Shown: positions 16,425-24,334 of the stretch, piece by piece
Numbering within the stretch: position 1 is the stretch's first letter
Layout: the number at the start of each line of letters is the position of its first letter
From: CAXBNB01 sp040151475
GTDB lineage: Bacteria > Bacteroidota > Bacteroidia > Cytophagales > Cyclobacteriaceae
Length of the DNA: 34,306 nucleotides
Assembly: GCF_040151475.1 (NCBI RefSeq)
Contig: NZ_JBDKWG010000110.1
Span: 1 to 34,306 of the forward strand
Reading direction: 5' to 3'
Made by a program: the position numbers and the translations under genes
The notes under the pieces: model-generated
Told to the model about the DNA's origin: nothing
What the model saw: the letters and a program-made list of their open reading frames with translations, nothing else
Databases searched by the model: none

Positions 16425-16829
16425 ATGACTACATACATAAAAAACACAGTAATTTGTCTGACAATCGGAATACTACTTACCTCTTGTTTTGAAGAAACAA
16501 TCATCCCTCCTGATGATTTAGCAACAGAAATTGTAGATTTTAATTTTGAAATCTCTCAAAACAATATCATTGATTTGAGTTTTAAAGATGCAGATGAGCA
16601 GCCTATAGCCCGTATTGGCATAGAAGTTTTAACTGATTTACCCGAAAACAATGGCTATGCACTTTTCACAGCTTTCACAGATTCTAATGGTGATATTAGC
16701 ACTTCCATCAACTTACCTTCAAACCTGAATACACTGGTCTTAAAAATCAACCACACAGGAACGATAAAATACTTCTCTGTAGAACTTGAAAACGGAATAT
16801 ACCAACTGCATTACTACGGCGTGCTCTGA
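16425..16829 (+). CDS. Small predicted lipoprotein
   Basis: 134 aa from the ATG at 16425; an in-frame ATG at 16416 is equally possible. The N-terminus MTTYIKNTVICLTIGILLTS-Cys is a lipoprotein signal with lipobox LLTSC. The mature part (about 113 residues) is acidic and beta-rich, with FKDADEQPIARIGIEVLTDL, TDSNGDISTSINLP and IKYFSVELENG, like a single Ig-like or carboxypeptidase-regulatory-like sandwich. A similar sequence pattern opens the N-terminal part of LruC-domain surface proteins, but the LruC domain itself is absent. Monocistronic, between a regulator and a cold-shock gene. Function unknown. Confidence 0.7.
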   Translation: MTTYIKNTVICLTIGILLTSCFEETIIPPDDLATEIVDFNFEISQNNIIDLSFKDADEQPIARIGIEVLTDLPENNGYALFTAFTDSNGDISTSINLPSNLNTLVLKINHTGTIKYFSVELENGIYQLHYYGVL

Positions 16830-16912
16830 TACGCTACTCCTGTTTAGTTCCTGTATATTTTTCTTATAATCCCGTCGAACAAAATAAATTACCAATTGAA
16901 CAGAAATACCCA

Positions 16913-16920
16913 TACCTTTG
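16913..16920 (+). promoter_or_regulatory. -7 promoter element of the cold-shock gene (TACCTTTG)
   Basis: An exact TAnnTTTG match 24 bases before the ATG. A TTG at 16896-16898 is only 14 bases upstream, closer than the usual 19, so the -33 element is unclear. Confidence 0.5.
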
Positions 16921-16944
16921 CCCCTTTAAAAAATATAACAATTA

Positions 16945-17136
16945 ATGAAAAACGGAACAGTAAAGTTCTTCAATGAGGCCAAAGGATTTGGATTCATAAG
17001 CGAAGAAGATTCAAACAAAGAACATTTTGTACACATTTCTGGCCTAATTGATGAAATTAGAGAAGGAGACGAAGTAGAATTTGAGCTAACAGAAGGTAAA
17101 AAAGGATTGAATGCAGTAAACGTGAAAGTAATCTGA
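16945..17136 (+). CDS. Cold-shock domain protein
   Basis: 63 aa, one cold-shock domain. RNP1 is KGFGFI (residues 13-18) and RNP2 is HFVHIS (27-32), the aromatic RNA/ssDNA-binding surface. It begins MKNGTVKFFN, the family's usual start. Members are RNA chaperones that melt secondary structure, some induced by cold. The gene is monocistronic, with a -7 box just ahead and two intrinsic terminators behind. It is a few residues shorter than E. coli CspA but typical for Bacteroidota. Confidence 0.95.
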   Translation: MKNGTVKFFNEAKGFGFISEEDSNKEHFVHISGLIDEIREGDEVEFELTEGKKGLNAVNVKVI

Positions 17137-17164
17137 TTTTTTCCGTTAACTTTTTTATTAAATG

Positions 17165-17191
17165 AGCCTGCCAATTTTGACAGGCTTTTTT
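17165..17191 (+). terminator. Intrinsic terminator of the cold-shock gene
   Basis: AGCCTG (17165-17170) and CAGGCT (17181-17186) pair, with CAA/TTG-type pairing inside the loop, and a run of six T follows. Confidence 0.8.
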
Positions 17192-17222
17192 CATATCCCT
17201 ACCACAAAATCCAGCAAAATAA

Positions 17223-17245
17223 AAAAGGGGCTATTCGCCCCTTTT
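17223..17245. terminator. Second, bidirectional terminator
   Basis: AAAAGGGGC (17223-17231), loop TATTC, GCCCCTTTT (17237-17245): a perfect 9-bp stem with A on one side and T on the other, suited to either strand. It backs up the cold-shock terminator and may also stop the minus-strand phosphoesterase transcript. The remaining bases up to 17485 show nothing further. Confidence 0.75.
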
Positions 17246-17485
17246 CCAACTCACCTGTCTAACAAATATCTGCCTTTACAATACTTTAATAACCAACTTA
17301 GAGCGCAAAGGCATTTTTACCGAAAACTATTTGTTATAGTATAACCAAATACCCAACCATCTATCATAGTCAGACATCCGGCTATAAAACCAATAATTAG
17401 CCCTGCACCCCTAAAAAAAAATCCTTTTTTTGAAAATACCTATCATACCATCTGTAACAGACTACACCCACAAAAGAAATATGAG

Positions 17486-18727
17486 CTATGCAGACTTTAG
17501 TTCTATAATAGTGATTTCGGGTAAAATTCCGATACGACCCGGATATCCAAGAAACCCAAATCCTCTGTTTACATACAGGTACTGATTCTTTTCCTGATAC
17601 AGATCCGCCCATTGTTTATACAGATATTGAGATGGACTCCATCGAAAATCGCCTATTTCCACTCCAAACTGAAATCCATGTGTATGACCGGAAAGCGTCA
17701 AATCTATATCAGGTTGTGTTGGTCTTACTTGTGCATCCCAGTGGCTGGGATCGTGGCTCAGAAGAATTTTAACAGGGGCTTCTACATTTTGAGTTGCTTT
17801 TTCCAGGTTTCCATATTGAGCAAATTTCACTCCCCAGTTTTGAACACCTATTATCCCAAGCCTTTCTCCATCCACAGTGACATAACGATTTTCATCCAAT
17901 AAAATATTCCACCCCATATTACGGTGTGTCTGAATAAGATCATCCAGATTTTTCTTTTTCTCCTGTGAAGAAGACCATTGAGCATAATCTCCATAGTCAT
18001 GATTTCCCAAGGTGGAGAATACTCCCAAAGGAGCGTTCAATTTTTCAAAAATATTGACATAGTCTTTGACTTCACTGCTTACATTGTTGACAAGGTCTCC
18101 CGTAAAAAATATCACATCCGGTTTTTCACTTTGAAGCATCTCTATGCCACCCTTCACGGCAGTTTTGTTATAAAAACTTCCACTGTGGATATCAGACAAC
18201 TGAGCCATCCTAATCCCATCAAATGCCTTTGGCAGATTTGGAAGTGTGATTGTGCGCCTTCTTACCCTATAATCATAAGCTCCTGAAATGATGCCATAGC
18301 TAAAGATTGTAGCCGGAACAGCTCCTGCTATCAAAGCTACTTTGGATAAAAATTCGGATCTGGGAATACCATTTGGGCTAGAAGTATCGGGCACACCACT
18401 ATGCACAATACCATTATATGCCCACTGACCAAAGCGAACAATATCATCTATGAAAACAAAAAAGACTGCAACAAATTTCGATACAAAATTGATTGCTACC
18501 ATAGATACAAAAATTGATCTGGCAAAATGATATTTTGCTGAATCAAGAGAATAGAAAGCAAACACAGCTAAAAACGTAAAGGCTGTCAAAGACCAATAAG
18601 AGATGTAAGCAGCTTTCCTATAGCTTGGAATCGTATTTTCTACTACAACTTTTACTGCCTGAAAAACATAAATATCCAAAAGGAAATAAAATAGAAGAAG
18701 GAAAAATAAAAATGGAGCCCTATGCAT
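17486..18727 (-). CDS. Membrane-anchored metallophosphoesterase
   Basis: 413 aa. About four hydrophobic segments occupy residues 5-150 (for example FLFFLLLFYFLLDIYVF and SIFVSMVAINFVSKFVAVFFVF), the last near 128-150. The calcineurin-like domain follows from about 170: LSDIHSG (Asp179, His181), FFTGDLVNN (Asp211), TLGNHDYG (Asn242, His243), LLSHDPSHWD and LSGHTHGFQFG complete the two-metal site. Family members in bacteria include YkuE/UDP-2,3-diacylglucosamine-type and other phosphodiesterases; the substrate is not determined here. The catalytic domain probably faces the periplasm. The gene is monocistronic and divergent from aroB. Confidence 0.9.
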   Translation of the reverse strand: MHRAPFLFFLLLFYFLLDIYVFQAVKVVVENTIPSYRKAAYISYWSLTAFTFLAVFAFYSLDSAKYHFARSIFVSMVAINFVSKFVAVFFVFIDDIVRFGQWAYNGIVHSGVPDTSSPNGIPRSEFLSKVALIAGAVPATIFSYGIISGAYDYRVRRRTITLPNLPKAFDGIRMAQLSDIHSGSFYNKTAVKGGIEMLQSEKPDVIFFTGDLVNNVSSEVKDYVNIFEKLNAPLGVFSTLGNHDYGDYAQWSSSQEKKKNLDDLIQTHRNMGWNILLDENRYVTVDGERLGIIGVQNWGVKFAQYGNLEKATQNVEAPVKILLSHDPSHWDAQVRPTQPDIDLTLSGHTHGFQFGVEIGDFRWSPSQYLYKQWADLYQEKNQYLYVNRGFGFLGYPGRIGILPEITIIELKSA

Positions 18728-18800
18728 TTGGTGAAACTATTTGGATTTGAACTTTAAAAACATTTTACAAGTTTTATAGAACGTTGAAAATATTATTCAG

Positions 18801-18829
18801 TTTGGATAAGTCGAAAAAATAGTTCTTTG
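18801..18829 (+). promoter_or_regulatory. Putative aroB promoter
   Basis: TTTG at 18801-18804, 17 bases, GTTCTTTG at 18822-18829. It departs from TAnnTTTG in the first two bases and in spacing, but resembles the pair at 4016-4043. It would start transcription near 18836. Confidence 0.35.
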
Positions 18830-18904
18830 CACTTATTTCGAATTGTCCACAGATAATTGTGCATTGAAAAATGGCTGATTAAATTGCAGCCTCAATACTT
18901 ACGG

Positions 18905-19960
18905 ATGGAAGCCAATAACATAGAAATAACTACAGATATCACGAAAAGTCTCACTTCGTTTTTGGAGAACAATTCCTATTCTTCAATTGCGCTATTGTGT
19001 GATGAAAACACCTATGAGCTTTGTTTACCAAAAATAATTGACTGCCTGCCCGAACATTGGCTGATCCAAATAGAAAGTGGCGAAGAAAACAAGAATATCG
19101 ATACCTGCCAGCAAATATGGATGGCTCTGACAGAAGGTGGTTTTGACCGTAGTGCATTACTCATAAATCTTGGAGGAGGAGTCATTAGCGATATGGGAGG
19201 ATTTGCGGCTTCTACCTACAAAAGAGGTATTGACTTTATCAATATACCCACTACTCTACTCTCACAGGTTGACGCCAGTGTTGGTGGTAAACTGGGCATT
19301 GATTTTTCACATTTTAAAAATCACATCGGCCTTTTCAACGAACCTGAGATGATATTTATTGACTCTGTTTTCTTTGACACTTTACCCGATAGGGAAATCC
19401 GATCCGGTTTTGCTGAAGTGATCAAGCATGGACTGATTGCAGATAGATTTTATTGGGAAAGTATTGCAGACATAAACCTAAAAACAAAAAACTGGAATAC
19501 CGTAGTTGAAAGTTCCGTAGAAATAAAAAAGAAGGTGGTAAAAGCAGATCCTTTCGAAGCAGGACTGAGAAAAATCTTGAATTTTGGCCACACCATCGGA
19601 CATGGCATTGAATCCACTTATCTGAACGCTCCTGAAGGTCGCCTATTGCATGGTGAAGCGATTGCAAAAGGAATGATTTGTGAAGCGTACCTCTCAACCA
19701 AAAAAACAGGGCTTTCGCAAAATGAACTTGACAGTATCTCCCAATACCTGCTGAAAATATTTGGTCACGGAAAAATAGAAGAAAACTATTTTGAGAATAT
19801 TATCGAATTGATATATCAGGATAAGAAAAATAAAGGAAAAGTAATTAACAGTAGCTTACTCACGAAAATAGGAGAATGTGCTGTCAACATTCCGATTGGA
19901 GAACCCGACATAGTTGACAGTTTGTTTTATTACAACAACCTCCATAAAGCTATCAAATAA
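18905..19960 (+). CDS. aroB: 3-dehydroquinate synthase
   Basis: 351 aa from the ATG at 18905, the first ATG in frame; the open frame extends upstream only through a TTG. It converts DAHP to 3-dehydroquinate, the second step of the shikimate pathway, using NAD and a divalent metal. Motifs: LGGGVISDMGGFAASTYKRG (about 90-108), NIPTTLLSQVDASVGGKLGI (113-132), FAEVIKHG (169-176), NFGHTIGHGIE (226-236) and LLHGEAIAKGM (247-257). Glu171, His229 and His249 are the probable metal ligands. Length is normal. The stop overlaps the convergent small YtxH-like gene by eight bases. aroA, the sixth pathway step, lies 370 bases further on in the same direction. Confidence 0.96.
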   Translation: MEANNIEITTDITKSLTSFLENNSYSSIALLCDENTYELCLPKIIDCLPEHWLIQIESGEENKNIDTCQQIWMALTEGGFDRSALLINLGGGVISDMGGFAASTYKRGIDFINIPTTLLSQVDASVGGKLGIDFSHFKNHIGLFNEPEMIFIDSVFFDTLPDREIRSGFAEVIKHGLIADRFYWESIADINLKTKNWNTVVESSVEIKKKVVKADPFEAGLRKILNFGHTIGHGIESTYLNAPEGRLLHGEAIAKGMICEAYLSTKKTGLSQNELDSISQYLLKIFGHGKIEENYFENIIELIYQDKKNKGKVINSSLLTKIGECAVNIPIGEPDIVDSLFYYNNLHKAIK

Positions 19961-20141
19961 AGAGATTTTCGGGATTCAATTTTTCGTTTTCTTCAATATT
20001 CAGGTTATTGCTGATATCTTCTTTCTTTCTTGTTGCCACTTTTGGTTTTACAAACAAAAAAGTAAGAACTCCTGCAGCTGCTCCGATCAACAAACCCGAA
20101 ATAATCTTACTTCCTCCCTTACTTTTTGTACTTTTTTTCAT
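19953..20141 (-). CDS. Small YtxH-like membrane protein
   Basis: 62 aa. The sequence has a Lys/Ser/Gly-rich start (MKKSTKSKGGSK), one hydrophobic segment with a Gly/Ala zipper (ISGLLIGAAAGVLTFLFV), then a basic and acidic tail (KPKVATRKKEDISNN). This is the build of YtxH/gas-vesicle-like small membrane proteins, often stress-associated. It is encoded opposite to aroB and aroA; its last eight bases overlap the aroB stop. Its start faces aroA across about 190 bases, so the region 20142-20329 carries divergent promoters. Confidence 0.75.
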   Translation of the reverse strand: MKKSTKSKGGSKIISGLLIGAAAGVLTFLFVKPKVATRKKEDISNNLNIEENEKLNPENLFI

Positions 20142-20303
20142 GTATATGTGAATTAGTTTTTAATACTTGCAGAGTTATGTTTTCTGTAGTTATAGTACCA
20201 TTATTTAACTGCTATCCCTCAAAAAAGTTTGAGATTTCTTTATAATTATTTTCAGCTATCCAATCATTTTCAGTCTGAGCTTCATTATCAGAGTTGAAGC
20301 AAT

Positions 20304-20311
20304 TAGCTTTG
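20304..20311 (+). promoter_or_regulatory. -7 element of aroA (TAGCTTTG)
   Basis: An exact TAnnTTTG match 19 bases before the ATG at 20330. No TTG lies at the right distance upstream. It would start transcription near 20318, downstream of the TTG codon at 20294, which rules out that longer start. Confidence 0.5.
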
Positions 20312-20329
20312 CGCTTCATTTTTAATACT

Positions 20330-21559
20330 ATGGACAAAAAATCAATCAAATTATCTCATAACTCCACCTTAAATAAGGTAAACATTCCTCTCGCTTCTTC
20401 CAAAAGCGAAAGCAATCGTGTACTTATAATAAAACAATTGGCTGGAGAAAAAGCGATACTTCACAACCTCTCATCAGCAAGGGACACTCAAATAATGAAA
20501 GGCCTGTTGTCATCAAGCGACTATGAACTGAATGTACTGGATGCCGGCACAGTTATGAGATTTATGACAGCATTTTTGACCTTATCAAAAGAGGAAAGAA
20601 TTTTGACGGGCACTGACAGGATGTGCAAAAGACCAATAGGCATTCTGGTAGATGCACTTAATGAAATTGGAAGTGGTATTGAGTACGTAGGAGAAACAGG
20701 ATATCCACCACTCAAAATCAAAGGGACATCTGTTCAAAAAACCAGTGAACTGAAAATACCGGGCAACATAAGCAGCCAATACATTTCAGCACTTTTAATG
20801 ATCGCTCCTGAGCTACCAAAAGGACTGGAAATAGAGTTATCAGGAGAAATTTATAGCCTACCATACATTAAAATGACCTTAAGCCTGATGTCAAAATTTG
20901 GCATTGATTATAAATTTGAAGGAAACAAAATCAGTATTTCCAATCAAAAATACTCTCCGGCAGAATATACAGTAGAGTCAGATTGGTCTGGTGCAAGCTA
21001 CTGGTACAGCATGGTAGCCTTAGCAGAAAATGCAGAAATCAAATTGCTTGGGTTACGAAAAAACTCCTACCAGGGAGATAGTGCCATTGCTGAGATCATG
21101 ACTCACCTGGGAGTAAACAGTGAATTTGTAGAAGGCGGAGTAATCCTGACCAAAACAGACCATCAAAAGTCACTCAAATATGATTTCAGAAACTGCCCGG
21201 ATCTTGCGCAGACGATCATAGCAATAGGTGCCGCAAAAAAAATCGAACTTGAAATGACAGGTCTTGAAAGTTTGAAAATAAAAGAAACTGACAGAACCCG
21301 GGCCATGTCAACAGAAGTAGCTAAAATTGGTGGAAATCTTTTGGAGAAAGATTCTAAAACATGGAAGCTGACAGTTGACAGGCACTTTTTGATTCCGGAT
21401 AATCTTTCATTTGATACTTATGAGGATCACCGGATGGCAATGGCTCTGGCTCCTCTTGCCACCAAATTTGATATCATTATAAACGATCCAAAAGTAGTGA
21501 GAAAATCCTATCCTGAATTTTGGGATCATCTGGGTACAGCAGGGATTTCCATTTCTTAA
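20330..21559 (+). CDS. aroA: 3-phosphoshikimate 1-carboxyvinyltransferase (EPSP synthase)
   Basis: 409 aa from the ATG at 20330, chosen because of the -7 box at 20304 and because MDKKSIKLSH begins the first strand. The enzyme condenses shikimate-3-phosphate with PEP. Visible motifs: SSKSESNR (23-30, substrate Lys/Ser/Arg), DAGTVMRFMTAF (71-82, the NAGTAxR-like loop), LTGTDRMCKRP (92-102), KIKETDRTRAM and EDHRMAMALAPLA near the C-terminus. The size is slightly below the 427-aa E. coli enzyme, as is usual in Bacteroidota. The stop overlaps the convergent BtuF-like gene by four bases, leaving no space for a terminator. Confidence 0.96.
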   Translation: MDKKSIKLSHNSTLNKVNIPLASSKSESNRVLIIKQLAGEKAILHNLSSARDTQIMKGLLSSSDYELNVLDAGTVMRFMTAFLTLSKEERILTGTDRMCKRPIGILVDALNEIGSGIEYVGETGYPPLKIKGTSVQKTSELKIPGNISSQYISALLMIAPELPKGLEIELSGEIYSLPYIKMTLSLMSKFGIDYKFEGNKISISNQKYSPAEYTVESDWSGASYWYSMVALAENAEIKLLGLRKNSYQGDSAIAEIMTHLGVNSEFVEGGVILTKTDHQKSLKYDFRNCPDLAQTIIAIGAAKKIELEMTGLESLKIKETDRTRAMSTEVAKIGGNLLEKDSKTWKLTVDRHFLIPDNLSFDTYEDHRMAMALAPLATKFDIIINDPKVVRKSYPEFWDHLGTAGISIS

Positions 21560-22329
21560 CAAAAAAGGTTTTTAAAATACTCAGGAGCATAAAGCATTCT
21601 GCTCCCATACCAGGAGAACACCTCGCCATCAACCAAAAGTATTTTTGATTCTGGAAATATGTTTTGGTAGCAATTCAGGTGCTTCTCCTTAAAAGGAAAA
21701 GGCTCAGAAGAGAGGAAAACAAATTCCGGCTTGAAAGCAGACAAGGTTTCTTTGCTTAGTTCAGGATATCTTTCGTGCTTATCTGCTACATTAGCGAACC
21801 CCAAATAATCCATAACAGAATCTATATAGGTGTTTTTCCCGGCAACCATAGAAGGTTTGTGCCAAATAAAATACAGTACACTAGCTGAAAAGATATTCCT
21901 AACCCTTTCCCACTTTTCGCTTACATCTTCAACCAACCTGAATGCATTCTCAGCTTTACCTGTTAACTCACCAACAGCCAAAATCATATCCAATGCCTCA
22001 TCAAAAATATTTACATCACTCACCCACACAGGATAGTTCTTTTCCAATTCCTGAATTCCTTCAATATAATTTTCCTCTTTATTGGCTAAAATCAGATCAG
22101 GTGAAATCTGATGTATTTTATCCATTTTAAAATTCTTTGTCCCCCCTACAAAGAGTGCCTCTTCCTTTATTTCAGGATGAACACAAAACTTAGTAATACC
22201 TCTCACATCATTTTTCAGTTCCAGATAGTAAAGCAATTCTGTAATAGAAGGCACAAGAGAAATTATTCTTTTTGGAGGGCAACTCACCTCTACTTCTCTA
22301 CCTACCTGATCAATATATGTTTTATTCAT
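21556..22329 (-). CDS. BtuF-like helical-backbone metal receptor
   Basis: 257 aa from the ATG at 22329 (MNKTYIDQVGREV); an upstream ATG at 22350 would add MFFLKRG. The fold follows class III periplasmic binding proteins: PPKRIISLVPSITELLYYL, a long connecting helix (VGELTGKAENAFRLVEDV) and a C-terminal lobe with HKPSMVAGKNTYIDSVMDYLG. The family binds cobalamin or iron-siderophore complexes for ABC importers. No signal peptide or lipobox is visible with either start, so export is unclear. No permease or ATPase gene is adjacent. It overlaps the aroA stop by four bases tail-to-tail. Confidence 0.85.
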   Translation of the reverse strand: MNKTYIDQVGREVEVSCPPKRIISLVPSITELLYYLELKNDVRGITKFCVHPEIKEEALFVGGTKNFKMDKIHQISPDLILANKEENYIEGIQELEKNYPVWVSDVNIFDEALDMILAVGELTGKAENAFRLVEDVSEKWERVRNIFSASVLYFIWHKPSMVAGKNTYIDSVMDYLGFANVADKHERYPELSKETLSAFKPEFVFLSSEPFPFKEKHLNCYQNIFPESKILLVDGEVFSWYGSRMLYAPEYFKNLFC

Positions 22330-22469
22330 TCCTCTCTTTAAAAAAAACATTCGAAATTATACTTTTATATGTTTATCACGATTCATTGGGTGATACAAAT
22401 CGTTTCCTTTACAAGGATCACTCACATAAAAAAGTAAACAAACATATCAATACGGCATAATTAATTTGC

Positions 22470-22477
22470 TAAATTTG
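22470..22477 (+). promoter_or_regulatory. -7 element ahead of the phosphodiesterase gene (TAAATTTG)
   Basis: An exact TAnnTTTG match 58 bases before the ATG at 22536. No matching -33 TTG was seen. Confidence 0.4.
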
Positions 22478-22535
22478 GCTCGAAGGACTCTGAGCACTTC
22501 ATTCTTCAGAGTCACACAAAATAATTTTCAATAGC

Positions 22536-23474
22536 ATGAACAGTAAGAACTTTATATGGTATGCCCTCCCAATGATGGCTTTGTTGTTACTTATGTGGTT
22601 GTATGAGCCTTGGTTCTACCAGAGATACATTGCCAGTACCAACATTGAAAACATAAAGAAAAAAGATTTCAAAGTAATAGGACACAAAGGTGCCGCAGGA
22701 TATGCACCCGAAAACACTCTGTCTTCCTTACAGGTAGCACTGGATATGAATGTTGATATGATTGAAATCGACGTTCACATGACCAAAGATGGTGAAGTGG
22801 TGGTCTTTCATGACGAAGACGTATCCCGAACTACCAATGGTACAGGAAAAATTCATGAATTAACACTTGCCGAGGTTAAAGAATTGGATGCAGGGTCATG
22901 GTTTTCCCCCAAATTTGCCGGAGAAAAAGTACCAACACTCCGTGAAGCTATTAACCTAGTACATGGAAAAGCAGATATTCTAATAGATATCAAATCCAAA
23001 GGACATGAATTTTACGAGAATTTCCCTGAAAAAATTGTTGATATAATTGATGAAAAAGAAGACAATAAGGAATGGTGCATAGTGCAATCCTACGATCAGG
23101 AATATCTGGAACATGCCTATGCCCGTGATTCTACGATCAAAATGAAAAAACTAATGATGGGAGAAGATGAGTCAATGCTTTTTAGCTTTTACCTCAATTC
23201 CAAGTCTTTTATGACCAATAGAAACAAGCATCATTTCTTCGAAACCATCAATCCGCATTACTCTACGTTATCACAAAGAAGAATTTTCAGGCTTCATGCC
23301 AGAGGTTACAAAGTTCATACTTATGTTGTCAATGAACCAAAAGACATGATCAAAATGCTGAATATGGCTGTAGATGGTATAATTACGGACTACCCTGATA
23401 AACTTGTGAAAATCAGAGAAGATATACGAAAAATCCATAGCGACCGAAAAGAAAAGGAAGATAAAGAAAGCTAA
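22536..23474 (+). CDS. Glycerophosphodiester phosphodiesterase family protein
   Basis: 312 aa. One N-terminal hydrophobic segment (residues 7-24) anchors or exports it. The GDPD TIM-barrel begins at about 45: GHKGAAGYAPENT (49-61), IEIDVHMTKDGEVVVFHD (76-93), PTLREAINL and LIDIKSKG, ending in VDGIITDYPDKL. Catalytic His50 and His92 and metal ligands Glu77/Asp79 are present. The usual GHRG is GHKG, with Lys51 replacing the phosphate-contacting Arg. It would hydrolyse glycerophosphodiesters to glycerol-3-phosphate and an alcohol in the periplasm. A 167-aa membrane protein follows after 24 bases, probably in the same operon. Confidence 0.92.
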   Translation: MNSKNFIWYALPMMALLLLMWLYEPWFYQRYIASTNIENIKKKDFKVIGHKGAAGYAPENTLSSLQVALDMNVDMIEIDVHMTKDGEVVVFHDEDVSRTTNGTGKIHELTLAEVKELDAGSWFSPKFAGEKVPTLREAINLVHGKADILIDIKSKGHEFYENFPEKIVDIIDEKEDNKEWCIVQSYDQEYLEHAYARDSTIKMKKLMMGEDESMLFSFYLNSKSFMTNRNKHHFFETINPHYSTLSQRRIFRLHARGYKVHTYVVNEPKDMIKMLNMAVDGIITDYPDKLVKIREDIRKIHSDRKEKEDKES

Positions 23475-23498
23475 ATTTTCAAACATCCTTTCTTAAAA

Positions 23499-24002
23499 AT
23501 GCCCAAATACCAAACCGGAGAAGAGTATTACAACAAAATATACCTTGTTTTCAATGCACTGATAGCGGCCACACTATTTCCGTTTGTTGTATTATTTCTA
23601 AATATAGAAAGAAACGGCACTTCTGATACCATACTAAATGATGAACCAGCTTATCTATTGGCATCTATACTATTGCTCATTTACACCTTCCTGTTTTATA
23701 CTTCCATCAAATCATATAAAAAGGAATTGTCTCATATAAAAAAAGACAGGCCTCTCAGGGAAAAACTAGATAACTATTATTCTGTTTCCCTAAAAAAATA
23801 TTTCAAACTAACCATTTGTTGTGCACTAATGGTTCTTGGCTTACTCCTCACTAAATATTTTCTTTTCATCATAGGATACATATTGGCGTTGGTAGTATTA
23901 TCAATAGGACGACCGGTTTTGAATTCAATCATAAGTGAGATACCACTAAACGAATCTGAAATAAACATCTTAAATAATAAAGATGTGATCACCCCAGAAT
24001 AA
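23499..24002 (+). CDS. Hypothetical four-span membrane protein
   Basis: 167 aa, with about four hydrophobic segments: 17-35, 51-68, and two in 103-136 (LTICCALMVLGLLLTKYFLFIIGYILALVVLSIG, broken by K-Y). The middle loop is basic (SYKKELSHIKKDRPLREKL) and probably cytoplasmic. No family was recognised. It begins 24 bases after the glycerophosphodiesterase stop and is likely cotranscribed, but nothing links the functions beyond that. Confidence 0.7.
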   Translation: MPKYQTGEEYYNKIYLVFNALIAATLFPFVVLFLNIERNGTSDTILNDEPAYLLASILLLIYTFLFYTSIKSYKKELSHIKKDRPLREKLDNYYSVSLKKYFKLTICCALMVLGLLLTKYFLFIIGYILALVVLSIGRPVLNSIISEIPLNESEINILNNKDVITPE

Positions 24003-24334
24003 TTACTAAACCAATTCTTGGTGCTCATTTTGTTCTGATTAAAACAAATCTGATTCTGCAATTAGCTGAATAAAAAGCAACAATGGTTACTCAAAAGAAG
24101 GAAATGTGCACATTATCGAACATTATTAAATTATCAATTTAAATAACAGAGAAGCGCACCATTTTTAATAATTATAATAAATCAATGAATAAATTATAAT
24201 AATGATATAAAAAATTAAGATTCATTCAGATTACATCCATTTATTTCCAAGATCGCTTCATTTTTGGTAATTTTGCGGTTCTTTAATTGGCAAAAAGTCT
24301 GGATATTCCAGCGTTACAATCATAAAATTAGGAT
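24003..24334. other. AT-rich leader region of gltB, 332 bases
   Basis: No gene was seen. ATTATAATAA occurs twice as a direct repeat at 24171-24180 and 24193-24202, 22 bases apart (about two helical turns), 65-100 bases upstream of the gltB -7 box. This is a candidate site for a nitrogen-responsive activator, but AT-rich repeats arise easily by chance. Confidence 0.4.
24268..24275 (+). promoter_or_regulatory. -7 element of gltBD (TAATTTTG)
   Basis: An exact TAnnTTTG match 59 bases before the gltB ATG. The -33 position reads TTTCC-like rather than TTG, consistent with a promoter that needs activation. Confidence 0.45.
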
